NCBI GenBank assembly: GCA_001411745.2
Contig: LIQB01000003.2
Span: 329,743-393,742, forward strand
Origin: Psychrobacter glacincola
GTDB taxonomy: Bacteria; Pseudomonadota; Gammaproteobacteria; Pseudomonadales; Moraxellaceae
Length of the DNA: 64,000 nt
Direction: 5' to 3'
This document shows, one piece after another, positions 42,401 through 49,876 of this stretch. How positions within the stretch are numbered: position 1 is the stretch's first letter; the number at the start of each line of letters is the position of its first letter. The translations under genes were made by a program, and so were the position numbers. Under the pieces are notes generated by a model that worked only from the letters and a program-made list of their open reading frames with translations, was not told the DNA's origin and did no database searches.

Positions 42401-45345
42401 AACTCATCGCTAATAGCCTGTCCTTGATCTCGAACCGCACCAATGACGACTTCAGATGTTAGTTTTCCATCACCAGCCATCGCTCGCAATTCGCCACGAG
42501 TCACACCAAGACCGTCAGCCATAGCTTTAGCTAATCGTGGTGCTTGCTCCATGATTGAGTTAAATTCTTCACCGCGTACGACGCCTGATTGGAGTCCCTG
42601 AATCAATTGAATAATTGCGGCATCAGCACTGGCAGCGCTTCCGCCTGACAGCTTAATGGCCTCGTTGATGGTCTGTGTGACGCTCAGTACCTGCTTTTGC
42701 GACAGATTCATTGATTCGGCTGAAGCTGATATTTTGGCAAACAACTCACCTGTTGACTCAACGCTACTAAACGTCTCGTTAGCAAGCTCTTTAACGCCAT
42801 CAAAACCAGTAACGAACGCTGCACCAGCACCAGTCGCTAACTTGATACGTGCCTCAAGGGTTTTAAAAGCATCCGCCGTTTCGATAATCTCAGAAACGCC
42901 GATACCTAGCCCAGCCGCCGCAAGTAACCCTTGTAGACCACCAAAAGCACCTCTTAATCTATTAACGTTGTTGCCTAGACCACCAGCACCTTGGCTAACC
43001 CTTTCTTGCGTGTCATCAAGTCCGTTTAGTTCGCGCTCAAGCCGTCTGATTTGCTCCTCTGCTTGACGGGTCACACGGTCAATCTCAGCAGCAGGGCGAC
43101 CACTGTTGTTTTGAAAATCCACCAATGATCGACTGATCTGATCAATCTCACCGCGTATGGTTTCAGGTACTCTAATGTTTGTCATGCGATAGATAGCATT
43201 ACGTGCATTATCAGCAGTACTAGACGCTCTGTTCATAGCGCCTGATAATTCATTCGCAAGGCTTACACTGGCGCTGCGTGCATCATTCAGCTCTTGTTCT
43301 AGACGATTGATGCTAGCTGCTGCCTCGGCAATTTCTTGAGGACTGGCACCAGTGTTATTTAAGCGCTCAGCCGCCAACCTTGCCTCGTCAAGATCACCGC
43401 CTAATCGCTGCGCCTCTGCTTGAGCTTGTGCTATATCAGCAGGTGACGCGCTTGTTTGACCTAGGGTTCTTGCCTCTGTTCGAGCCTCGCCTAACTCGTT
43501 TTTAAGTGCTGCGACTTTAGCCTTAGCTTCTGCAATTTCAGCAGGACTGGCATTAGTTTCTGATAATCGCTTAACCTCATCGCGTGCAGCAGACAACCCA
43601 CCTTTAAGCTCATTAACTTTAGCTTTTGCCTCAATCAATTCAGCGGGTGAGCCGCTAGTCTGGTTAAGCTGTCTTGCCTCTGTTCGAGCACCTGATAAGT
43701 CTTGACTGAGTGCTGCAACTTTAGCGCGTGCTTCAGCAATCTCAGCTGGTGACGCACTTGTCTGGCTTAGCTGTCGCACTTCGTCACGAGTAGCGCCTAA
43801 TGTAGCTTTAAGTGCCTCAACCTTGGCTTTTGCCTCAGCAATATCCTCTGGACTGGCATTTGATTGACTGAGTAGCTTAACCTCGTTTTTAGCATTTACT
43901 AAGCTATCGCCAAGCTCATTTACCTTAGCTTTAGCGGAAGCTATATCTTCTGGCGTACCGCGTGTTTGTGATAGTAGCTTGACCTGCTCCTTTGCCTCTG
44001 TGATGCTAGATTTTAGGTTGTTGAAATCAGTCTTAGCTTGCGCTATGTCTTCAGGCGTACCTTTGGTTTCGCGCAGACGTTTAACTTCGTCTTGTGTACC
44101 TGAGATATAAGCTGTTAGCGCCTTGACTTTATTTTGTGCCTCTTCTATATCTTCGGGGCTTGCTTTGCTATCGCGTAGCAGCTTAACGCTATCCTTAGCC
44201 AAGCCAAGCTCGTCTTTTAGGCTTGTAATCTTAATCTTAGCGTTCTCGATATCTTCAGGTGTGCCCTTGGTTTGAGACAGCTCTTTTACTTTTTGCTTGG
44301 CAGCGTCAACACTTAAACCTAAATCATTGACACGGTTTTTCGCCTCGGCGATATCCGCAGGTGTGCCAACAGTACGTGATAACTCGGTTACTTTTAGCTT
44401 AGCGTCATCAATGCTTGAGCCCAGTAGATCGACTTTCGCTTTGGCTTGTGCGATATCGCTGGGCGTGCCATTGGTACCGCTTAACTGCTCAACATTTAGT
44501 CGTGCTGCATCCAGACTGCTACTGACACTATCAATACGCCCCTTAGCCTCGATGATATCAGCAGGAGTACCGTTAGTCCGTGATAGACGCTCAACATTTA
44601 ATCGAGCCTCGTCAACCGCGCTCGATAAGCTATCGATCTTAACTTTAGCTTGTTCGATTTGCTCAGGTGTACCATTGGTTTGCGATAGAGCAAGCACCTT
44701 AGCGCGAGCTTCTGCTAGGCTGCTACCTAGATTGTCAACCTTGCCTTTAGCGCTGTCTATATCTTCAGGCGTGCCTCTGGTCTGTGATATCTGTGTCACT
44801 TTTTGTCTAGCTTCATCAAGACTGGAGCTTAATGTATCAACTTTGGCTTTCGCTGCTTCAATCTGTGCCGGTGTACCATTAGTTTGCGATAACTGCTCAA
44901 CCTTTAATCTTGCTGCTGCAACACTATCGCCAAGCGTATTTACCTTAGCTGCCGCTTCTGCCAATTGCGCTGGAGTAGCAGGTGTATTACCAAGTCTTTG
45001 CGCTTCTGACCGTGCAACCTCAAGCTGTCGAGCCAAGCGAGTAACTTGCAATGCTGACGCTTGCATTGCTGCCTCAACTTGCTCACCTGATAGATTTGCG
45101 CCTGCACCCATCTGGCGTAGTTGGTCTGCTGTGCCGCGTATCTCGGCTGTCAGTCTGTCCGCACTAACATTATTAAGCCCTGATAGCATGGTTGATGCTC
45201 TCTGAGTATCAGTATTCATCTGATCAACATTGCGCTTTACCGACTGAGCGTAATCAGTAAACTTGTCGCGCGCTTGATTGACACCTTGATTAAACTTCTC
45301 GTTTAATAGTCTAAGCTGTACGCTAAAATCCAAATCACCAGCCAT
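39439..45345 (-). CDS. Phage tail tape measure protein with a 34-residue repeat array
   Basis: A 1968-residue protein setting tail length and helping DNA ejection. N-terminal coiled coil (1-122), then seventeen 34-residue repeats (123-700), then the conserved tape-measure domain (about 815-1030: ETADAFKTLEARIKLATG, IQGLQSGVVRGEEFNSIMEQAP, MAGDGKLTSEVV), one hydrophobic segment cluster (about 1075-1130), and an alpha-helical C-terminal half. Ribosome site GAGG is 7 nt before the ATG, just after a terminator. It is the last tail gene before lysis genes, which is unusual since tape measures normally precede the distal-tail genes. Confidence 0.95.
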   Translation of the reverse strand: MAGDLDFSVQLRLLNEKFNQGVNQARDKFTDYAQSVKRNVDQMNTDTQRASTMLSGLNNVSADRLTAEIRGTADQLRQMGAGANLSGEQVEAAMQASALQVTRLARQLEVARSEAQRLGNTPATPAQLAEAAAKVNTLGDSVAAARLKVEQLSQTNGTPAQIEAAKAKVDTLSSSLDEARQKVTQISQTRGTPEDIDSAKGKVDNLGSSLAEARAKVLALSQTNGTPEQIEQAKVKIDSLSSAVDEARLNVERLSRTNGTPADIIEAKGRIDSVSSSLDAARLNVEQLSGTNGTPSDIAQAKAKVDLLGSSIDDAKLKVTELSRTVGTPADIAEAKNRVNDLGLSVDAAKQKVKELSQTKGTPEDIENAKIKITSLKDELGLAKDSVKLLRDSKASPEDIEEAQNKVKALTAYISGTQDEVKRLRETKGTPEDIAQAKTDFNNLKSSITEAKEQVKLLSQTRGTPEDIASAKAKVNELGDSLVNAKNEVKLLSQSNASPEDIAEAKAKVEALKATLGATRDEVRQLSQTSASPAEIAEARAKVAALSQDLSGARTEARQLNQTSGSPAELIEAKAKVNELKGGLSAARDEVKRLSETNASPAEIAEAKAKVAALKNELGEARTEARTLGQTSASPADIAQAQAEAQRLGGDLDEARLAAERLNNTGASPQEIAEAAASINRLEQELNDARSASVSLANELSGAMNRASSTADNARNAIYRMTNIRVPETIRGEIDQISRSLVDFQNNSGRPAAEIDRVTRQAEEQIRRLERELNGLDDTQERVSQGAGGLGNNVNRLRGAFGGLQGLLAAAGLGIGVSEIIETADAFKTLEARIKLATGAGAAFVTGFDGVKELANETFSSVESTGELFAKISASAESMNLSQKQVLSVTQTINEAIKLSGGSAASADAAIIQLIQGLQSGVVRGEEFNSIMEQAPRLAKAMADGLGVTRGELRAMAGDGKLTSEVVIGAVRDQGQAISDEFGTLPTTVGNSLQVVKNQIFNFVGEIDGSLNQTSKLAEAISYIGDNLEDLDPSFIAALTGAFQNTVGVVVELAKGIKGVYDTFGNLVSTIAGGSADAAEQVGLITAALHGLNIFIGFIKDGFSAIGVAAGFVVASLYGAMSDLANIAASLTFGGISDSFKETANELQTKSKETWNSAEQDVLNWESSGAQAITNAAKTAKERFAEIAVESEKTYDKMISDGNATAEQIEGQLVKMVSDRIKANDMILSDSDRLLLASKGLQAEINKEGEVAIVSAKKIQEGYLGVGESFAEVALKAKESGKSIELSLSEAIHKANTKGAVDDILLSLQAMGNQGLATGRQLEFGANIAKTQYENIDKQLQQNIEIFAKYAAEEIKKTNGIVTAELQRTASLEGLAVQATETGGILVTQLDKSTVASTRSKEQIDELAGAVGIGLSKEFLKSSASLDELIDGFDDLTNAGYDAGGALVDSLTAMSDKASNTVEIEALIVKWNELYKEGKITGKELADGLDGVKNRADILKDGINGVTEAYGLLGLKTREELAKDAGAYTDAYNIVKKDGQATAQQLEESFEKTAKANIAANGGVIDAVSKRMAAERGVTIAVDEQGRVTFEKMGQTKAANDKVTTSVNKIRTAYDGISSSSGSAGNAMVRAANEASSAYDKLQAKIKAVKEAQAVAGGDEALKNLRIYGTEKAPAEGNQFGSKTGVENFLKSAGLSAERAAEEARKLYAKAGKDSGALDFGDLQGFKAGQVMTTADLAKFKTASVYLLEIAEKARADEARRSKYESKLNKSDDSSSREKSERGGVETSDYERQKKMAEYNEHLYEMSVKAYQKQWESIKEASKDLSAADKGMLDRDEIPRSMQSMYDALNRLSNEMDNNGAKIGKAMQDTMLDKKGGYLFDYLGTPDQVKKMLAAQQQTVLPQSALDAIANLSKTPNFDTSKGGATKTIDVNFKLGGASATMTMPENQENALMALLQQLQDSKAIAGY
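43246..44979 (-). repeat. Seventeen 102-bp coding repeats in the tape measure gene
   Basis: Each 34-residue unit starts with (G/A)(T/S)P followed by a pattern such as EDIAEAKAKV, then a helix LxxxLxxAR and ends near LSQTN. Length is constant at 34 in all units and identity between units is moderate. The repeats encode a long alpha-helical rod broken by regular Gly/Ser-Pro caps. Confidence 0.95.
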
Positions 45346-45369
45346 AGTCTTACCTCAAATTTTAGGCAT

Positions 45370-45397
45370 AAAAAAGCCCACTAATTAAAGTGAGCTT
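45370..45397 (-). terminator. Terminator before the tape measure gene
   Basis: Minus-strand AAGCTCAC pairs with GTGGGCTT with one wobble (45390-45397 with 45374-45381), followed by T6 and then the tape measure ribosome site. Confidence 0.8.
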
Positions 45398-45414
45398 GTT
45401 GATTTATTCGTTGT

Positions 45415-45708
45415 TCATTTAAAGGCACTTGCCCTATCTGGTTTTGGTAGCTTACTGTTTTTAATATGCCGCTCATCAATGTGGTAGCGATTCAGGCTAT
45501 CACAATCAATAAAGACGACTGGCTTTTCACCTGCTTCGCTTTTATTATCCGATAGCCCAGCATAGATCATAACTTCGTTTGACGCCTTTCTGCCAACCAA
45601 GTGCACAGCTTTATCTAATAATTGGTTAATGCGCTCAAAGCCGTCACCACCCCAAACTTCATGAGCTTTTGGCCATTGTTCGGGCGTCATGTAATTTATA
45701 TCAATCAT
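45415..45708 (-). CDS. Hypothetical prophage protein, 97 aa
   Basis: Not recognised. Soluble, with MTPEQWPKAHEVWGGDGFERI at the start (residues 7-27) and a basic C-terminus. The ATG shares its A with the upstream stop (TAATG), so translation is coupled. Last of three small genes between tail chaperone and tape measure. Confidence 0.7.
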   Translation of the reverse strand: MIDINYMTPEQWPKAHEVWGGDGFERINQLLDKAVHLVGRKASNEVMIYAGLSDNKSEAGEKPVVFIDCDSLNRYHIDERHIKNSKLPKPDRASAFK

Positions 45709-45965
45709 TACATCAATTCCTTTATATTAAGCTCTGCATAAAGCCATGTATTTAGTATTAAGCCGCCACTCTTACTAAAGTCATGGTCGTTAAATTCTGC
45801 CAAACATTCTTGTTTGATGCTATCTACATACTTACTAAGATACGAGATTAGAAAAGCACGCACTCTGCCGTTTAGATCATCACCTAATGCAAAACACTCT
45901 ATAACATCCATAACTGGCGAGTATTCGTCTCTCGTATCTTCCACTGTTAATACAGCAACTTTCAT
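45708..45965 (-). CDS. Hypothetical prophage protein, 85 aa
   Basis: Not recognised. Start MKVAVLTVEDTRDEYSP; soluble and acidic. The ATG at 45963-45965 has AAGGG 6 nt upstream and is preferred to a GTG one codon earlier. Coupled to the 97-aa gene. Confidence 0.7.
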   Translation of the reverse strand: MKVAVLTVEDTRDEYSPVMDVIECFALGDDLNGRVRAFLISYLSKYVDSIKQECLAEFNDHDFSKSGGLILNTWLYAELNIKELM

Positions 45966-45985
45966 CACTCACCCTTTCTTTTAAT

Positions 45986-46222
45986 TTAAAACCAATTTCC
46001 AGCCTTTTTATCTTCTATCATTTCTTTTCCGCACTGGCTGCAAATCCATGAGCCGCTACCGCTAGACTTCATAAATAGCATGGCAAGCAACCATAAGCCG
46101 CCTGTAAATAACACCAAAACAAGGTGCATTATCCAGTTTCGACTTTTAGCGTTACGATAAAACAAGGTTGTCTTTTGCTCTCTCGGGCAAAATATTAGTT
46201 GTTGCTCTACTTTGTTAGCCAT
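45986..46222 (-). CDS. Small membrane protein with zinc-ribbon cysteines, 78 aa
   Basis: Starts MANKVEQQLIFCPREQK. One hydrophobic segment (about 29-51: WIMHLVLVLFTGGLWLLAML) lies between an N-terminal Cys and a C-terminal CxxC (SWICSQCGKEMIED). ATG at 46220-46222 is preferred to a TTG four codons upstream. Reminiscent of small phage or host membrane proteins, function unknown. A TATAAT-like box lies just upstream (46236-46241), so it may have its own promoter. Confidence 0.7.
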   Translation of the reverse strand: MANKVEQQLIFCPREQKTTLFYRNAKSRNWIMHLVLVLFTGGLWLLAMLFMKSSGSGSWICSQCGKEMIEDKKAGNWF

Positions 46223-46275
46223 ATCACCCACCAAAATTATATTTACTCAATTTTAGTTGATTAAGCATTGTTACG

Positions 46276-46847
46276 CTAGTCTTTCATAAACTCTTTCCAG
46301 CCTTTTACATCAGCTTGCGATACTCGCATAGCGACTGCCATATCTTTGATTTTCTGCTGATGATCTTTAGCAAATGCCTTGGACAAGCCCCACCATTCAC
46401 CGAACGCCATATCTAGGACGTCGGCTTCTCTAAATCCGATTTTGTAGAATGGTAGTAAGCTGTCGAACCAAGTAGCGCCAGTTGTGCTCCCAACTGTTTT
46501 AGGGGCATGAAAATCTGACGCATAAAAAAATCGCCACTATGGGCGACGACCTCCTGCATCACTGTGAGCATTTCAAGCGGCTCAAGCTCTCGGTAAAACG
46601 CTGGTGTCTGGTCGGTCAGTATCGATGCTAGTACGACCGTCTCGTCGGCATAGCTACCAATGAGTGCTAATAACTCACTTTCGGGCATGCCTTTTTTTGC
46701 TTTTACAATGCGCTCAAACTCAGCGACAAAGGGTGTAAAGGCTCGTGTCACTTCGTTTAAGTTTTTAACTTTGACGCGCTTGATTGTAATCTCTTGTCCT
46801 GCAACTTTGATAGTTTTGACACTATCATCTTTTTTAATGTCTGTCAT
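46276..46847 (-). CDS. Tail assembly chaperone fusion GT made by -1 frameshifting
   Basis: Predicted 190-residue product. The first 108 residues are those of the G-type chaperone. At T_TTT_TTT (46524-46530) ribosomes can slip back one base and continue in an open frame of 82 residues (YASDFHAPKTVGST, then GFREADVLDMAFGEWWGLSK) to a TAG at 46276-46278. This extension has no start or ribosome site of its own and sits where gpT lies in lambda-like phages. The G part binds the tape measure and T recruits tube subunits during assembly. Confidence 0.75.
46413..46847 (-). CDS. Tail assembly chaperone, G-like (zero-frame product)
   Basis: A 144-residue protein, MTDIKKDDSVKTIKVAGQ at the start, with a mainly helical middle (VTRAFTPFVAEFERIVKAK). 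It overlaps the upstream 77-aa gene by 4 bases. Contains the slippery heptamer at codons 106-108. It has the size and place of lambda gpG-type chaperones although three small genes separate it from the tape measure. Confidence 0.82.
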   Translation of the reverse strand: MTDIKKDDSVKTIKVAGQEITIKRVKVKNLNEVTRAFTPFVAEFERIVKAKKGMPESELLALIGSYADETVVLASILTDQTPAFYRELEPLEMLTVMQEVVAHSGDFFMRQIFMPLKQLGAQLALLGSTAYYHSTKSDLEKPTS

Positions 46848-47077
46848 ACGTCAATCTCTGTATAAGGTAAATCGGGTGCTTGCGCTACAATCTGCCCATT
46901 TTGAATAAAAACCTTGGATTGCAGGTCATAAGCAGCGGAGCCTGTTACGATAGCAGTACCGCCGCCTTGCATGGTGACGGTATAGTTTGAGCCAGTACGA
47001 GCAGTGACAGTTGCTAATTGCTTAGCGCCCTGCTCTGTCACGCCTTTAAATAGCGCCCATAAGTTGCCACTAGCCAT
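46844..47077 (-). CDS. Small prophage protein, 77 aa, probably structural
   Basis: Not recognised. Short beta-rich protein (LATVTARTGSNYTVTMQGGG, AIVTGSAAYDLQSKVFI) resembling an SH3 or OB-like barrel often found in tail or head joining proteins. It is 3 bp from the DUF2829 gene upstream and overlaps the chaperone gene downstream (ATGA). Confidence 0.68.
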   Translation of the reverse strand: MASGNLWALFKGVTEQGAKQLATVTARTGSNYTVTMQGGGTAIVTGSAAYDLQSKVFIQNGQIVAQAPDLPYTEIDV

Positions 47078-47080
47078 AAT

Positions 47081-47344
47081 CTACTCCTCTTTATTTAAAC
47101 CAAAGGACATCCAGTCCTTTGCAAACAGGTCGTCTTGCAAGTCCAGCACTTGCGCGTCTGTGTTTCGTGATAAATAAAGGTAATCAACACCAGCCACACG
47201 ACAAGTCAGCGCCTTTATCCATATTGGGCTGGTGTTAAACCCACCATCATCATTACCCATAAATAAATAACGCCCTTTCCCCCACGCTTGACGACCTACC
47301 CACTCACCTTTCTCAACCAAACTTAATGCTTCTGTAAAATCCAT
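47081..47344 (-). CDS. DUF2829-like protein, possible anti-Thoeris Tad2-type sponge
   Basis: An 87-residue protein with the DUF2829 layout: MDFTEALSLVEKGEWVGRQ then W at the start, a short strand YLFMG in the middle, WIKALTC, and the C-terminal DDLFAKDWMSFG, matching the LLAxDW end of the family. The family includes Tad2, which binds a cyclic ADP-ribose signal and blocks the Thoeris defence. Whether this copy binds such a ligand cannot be told. It lies in the late tail operon, 3 bp from both neighbours. Confidence 0.6.
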   Translation of the reverse strand: MDFTEALSLVEKGEWVGRQAWGKGRYLFMGNDDGGFNTSPIWIKALTCRVAGVDYLYLSRNTDAQVLDLQDDLFAKDWMSFGLNKEE

Positions 47345-47347
47345 AAT

Positions 47348-49564
47348 CTACCCCTTATCAAAATGACGTTCAACATCAATAGACTGGTCAATCTCTAACG
47401 CTCGATTGCTAGATAGACGACCTGTGATAGTCGTACCTCTGACCATGCCAACCCATTGCTCACCATCGTTAACTTCAATCAAGGTTGATGGTTTTAGCAC
47501 ACCGATATCTTGATGCAATGGCATTGATATTCCGATGTTACCAATATCGCCGGTGTCACTCAATATCGATATACCTCGGCTAATCGCGGCTGCTTGCTCG
47601 GTTATTAGGTCGCTAGTGACCATTGGCGGCTGATAACCTCCGCTAGTACCTGTGCGCTTAATCAACGCGCCTATGCTGCCCTCACGCTCACCATATACCG
47701 TTACACCGTTGTAGCTAGGCTTATTGACACGACCACGGCTGCGACTGGTGATAAGCGATATTGGCAAGCTAATGCTAGGCTTTTGCGCTGCCCATTCCCA
47801 TGATGGTATCGGATAATTAGCCAGCACATGAATAATATCTTCGCTCATGTGAGCATTGATAAACCCACCTGCTGCCTCTGCTATCCATTGTAGTGAATTG
47901 ATCGGCGTTCGACCTGTATAGCTGTAAGTGTTGGCTGGCACATCCCAACCATTTACACCTGCTAACTGCCAGTCAAGTGTAAAGCCTGACGGCACACCAA
48001 ATCGGTTGAGCTCGTCATCTGCAATCTGCCTAGCGGTCATGGGCGTGTCGTACTTAAAGCCACGATGGGTAGCGTATGGGTGCGCCAATAGCATTGCGCG
48101 TGACTTACCTTTAATTGTTAACGAGCTTTCACCGAATGAGGCACTATCGTCGCAACCATCTAAGATGAATCGCCACAGATTGCCGTTACAAGTAAAGTCC
48201 ACGCCTATCTGTTGCTCATGTGCCGTATCGACTTTAGATAGCTCTGACAGCGGTACGGTGGCACTAAATGACCATGTATAACTATTGCTATCGATGCCTA
48301 CGCTAAAGCCTAGCAGCTTAATCTCACGCCCATTGTCGGAGCGCGTTAATGACACACTGTTTGTCACAAATATAACTCCCTTGTTATATGCCTCGCCTTT
48401 TTCGCCAATCAATAGCTCAAGCCATGCGATTGCGTCAAACGTAGTATTTGCGTTTACCGCCATGCCTGATGATTGACCAAAAACTTTAGGCTTGCACATC
48501 ACAACATCAAGCGTAGGATTAACCGCTAATGTTTTGCGCTTGCATAGATATGTGTCCATGGCATCAGCATCAGTAGCTGATAAGACCAACGTGCCACGTG
48601 GCATCGATAGTGGCATGGCTAAGCTGCTAGATGCGCCCCTATCAGCAATACGTCTTGTCATTGGTAATGCTAATTCGTCATTGTAAACATAGTGACGTAA
48701 TGCACCTGATCCACACTCCCAACCCTCAATAATTTGCTCTTTGAGTATGACGGTCTGCGATAAATTAGGCGGTACGTAGCGCAGCTTACTAAATGGCAGA
48801 CGCGCAAACTCGGTTAGCACTTCTTTTTGCAGGCTTAAGATTGCGCTACTTTCAAAGCCAATCCTATTGCTATCTACTATTAGCTTTGCGGTCTCTGTAC
48901 GTATCGCTCTGGCAATTTGCCGCCTAGCCATGGACTCAAAACTATACCACTTGCTTTGACCAACTAGCGCAGCTTGCTCGGTATCAATAGCCTTGCTTTT
49001 ACCTATGAGTTTTTGAGACTCAAAACCCTGCGCTTGGCCTAGCCCAATTAATTTTGACTGCTCAGTCTTTGATTTAAGATTGATATGCAGCTGATCGTTA
49101 TTATCAAAACTTGATTGTACTGTGTCGCCCACAAGCTTTGATTGCTCGGCCTTACTTGTTAAGCTATCACTAATCCTTGCGGTGCTATCAAAGCCTGACT
49201 GCTTACTAATACCAGTTGTTTTTGACTGCTCAAACTTGACGCTTATCTCAAAAAAAGATGATCTCTCTACGTTTGAGTCATAACTAATACCGGCGCTTGC
49301 TGTCGGGTTTAAATCAGCGTAAGCGATAATACTGATGTTTACGCTGTTTTCGGATTCATCAACTGTCAATGTAGCTGACGCTGTGGGCGTTATATTAGCT
49401 ATCGCTGCGACTGATATATATACATCATTATTATCAGTTGGTGGTAATTCGCCGCGTGGACGAGCAAGCGGCAATGCAAGCTCGCTTGATTTGGCGCGCC
49501 CACTGATTTGACGGTCAAGTATTAGCGGTAGATTACTTGCGGTTATACTTGCATCGTTTGCCAT
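47348..49564 (-). CDS. Large tail protein with internal repeats and hub-like C-terminus
   Basis: A 738-residue protein. The N-terminus (about 11-45 and again 275-310) has LALPLARPRG and LAMPLSMPRG segments, two copies of one motif. Residues 48-102 hold two beta repeats (ITPTASATLTV, LNPTASAGISY). Residues 112-251 are five 28-residue repeats. The C-terminal 300 residues (QIADDELNRFG, YTGRTPINSLQWIAEAAGG, VTVYGERE) resemble baseplate hub proteins. It is probably a distal tail or tip protein. It overlaps the upstream gene by 22 bp. Confidence 0.75.
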   Translation of the reverse strand: MANDASITASNLPLILDRQISGRAKSSELALPLARPRGELPPTDNNDVYISVAAIANITPTASATLTVDESENSVNISIIAYADLNPTASAGISYDSNVERSSFFEISVKFEQSKTTGISKQSGFDSTARISDSLTSKAEQSKLVGDTVQSSFDNNDQLHINLKSKTEQSKLIGLGQAQGFESQKLIGKSKAIDTEQAALVGQSKWYSFESMARRQIARAIRTETAKLIVDSNRIGFESSAILSLQKEVLTEFARLPFSKLRYVPPNLSQTVILKEQIIEGWECGSGALRHYVYNDELALPMTRRIADRGASSSLAMPLSMPRGTLVLSATDADAMDTYLCKRKTLAVNPTLDVVMCKPKVFGQSSGMAVNANTTFDAIAWLELLIGEKGEAYNKGVIFVTNSVSLTRSDNGREIKLLGFSVGIDSNSYTWSFSATVPLSELSKVDTAHEQQIGVDFTCNGNLWRFILDGCDDSASFGESSLTIKGKSRAMLLAHPYATHRGFKYDTPMTARQIADDELNRFGVPSGFTLDWQLAGVNGWDVPANTYSYTGRTPINSLQWIAEAAGGFINAHMSEDIIHVLANYPIPSWEWAAQKPSISLPISLITSRSRGRVNKPSYNGVTVYGEREGSIGALIKRTGTSGGYQPPMVTSDLITEQAAAISRGISILSDTGDIGNIGISMPLHQDIGVLKPSTLIEVNDGEQWVGMVRGTTITGRLSSNRALEIDQSIDVERHFDKG
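48812..49231 (-). repeat. Five 84-bp coding repeats in the 738-aa tail protein
   Basis: Units of exactly 28 residues start with EQSK(L/T)xG and have F(E/D)S at positions 14-16 (for example EQSKLIGLGQAQGFES). The fifth is the most diverged (ETAKLIVDSNRIGFES). Confidence 0.85.
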
Positions 49565-49875
49565 AATGTCTGCTGCTCCGCTATTGTTAAGTCATCAGCA
49601 GGTGGCACATCATCCCACGCAAACGGCTCAAACTCTTTTTTATAGTCTCGTGCTACGACCAAATATCTGCTAGCAGGATTAAGCCCTAAAAACATGTAAT
49701 GACCATTTTTAAGCGAAGTAATGACTCGCTCAACTGCCATTGTTTGTGCATTTAGCAGCCATATTTTACGTGAAGCGGGAGCGCCCTGTAACGTCACGAT
49801 TCCATCACCACTGCCGGCGATATATCCGTTGTGAGTGAGTGATAATGATGTGTATGTTCTGGCAAGTGCCTGCAT
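49543..49875 (-). CDS. Hypothetical tail-region protein, 110 aa, with a carboxypeptidase-regulatory-like fold
   Basis: Contains a single beta-sandwich pattern (VTLQGAPASRKIWLLNAQT, LKNGHYMFLGLNPASRYLVVARD) like the CarboxypepD_reg fold used as a decoration in phage tail proteins. A similar pattern occurs in the 74-aa protein at 50789. The exact role is unknown. It overlaps the 738-aa gene by 22 bp. Confidence 0.68.
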   Translation of the reverse strand: MQALARTYTSLSLTHNGYIAGSGDGIVTLQGAPASRKIWLLNAQTMAVERVITSLKNGHYMFLGLNPASRYLVVARDYKKEFEPFAWDDVPPADDLTIAEQQTLWQTMQV

Positions 49876-49876
49876 A

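Noticed and set aside
43246..44979. Regularly spaced repeats that might suggest CRISPR or a satellite
   Set aside because: The period is 102 bp, the units diverge in sequence and are in frame in a protein, without constant direct repeats and unique spacers.
44297..45205. Long open frame (302 codons) on the plus strand opposite the tape measure repeats
   Set aside because: It mirrors the 102-bp repeat of the gene on the other strand and has no ribosome site; its length comes from the repeat composition.
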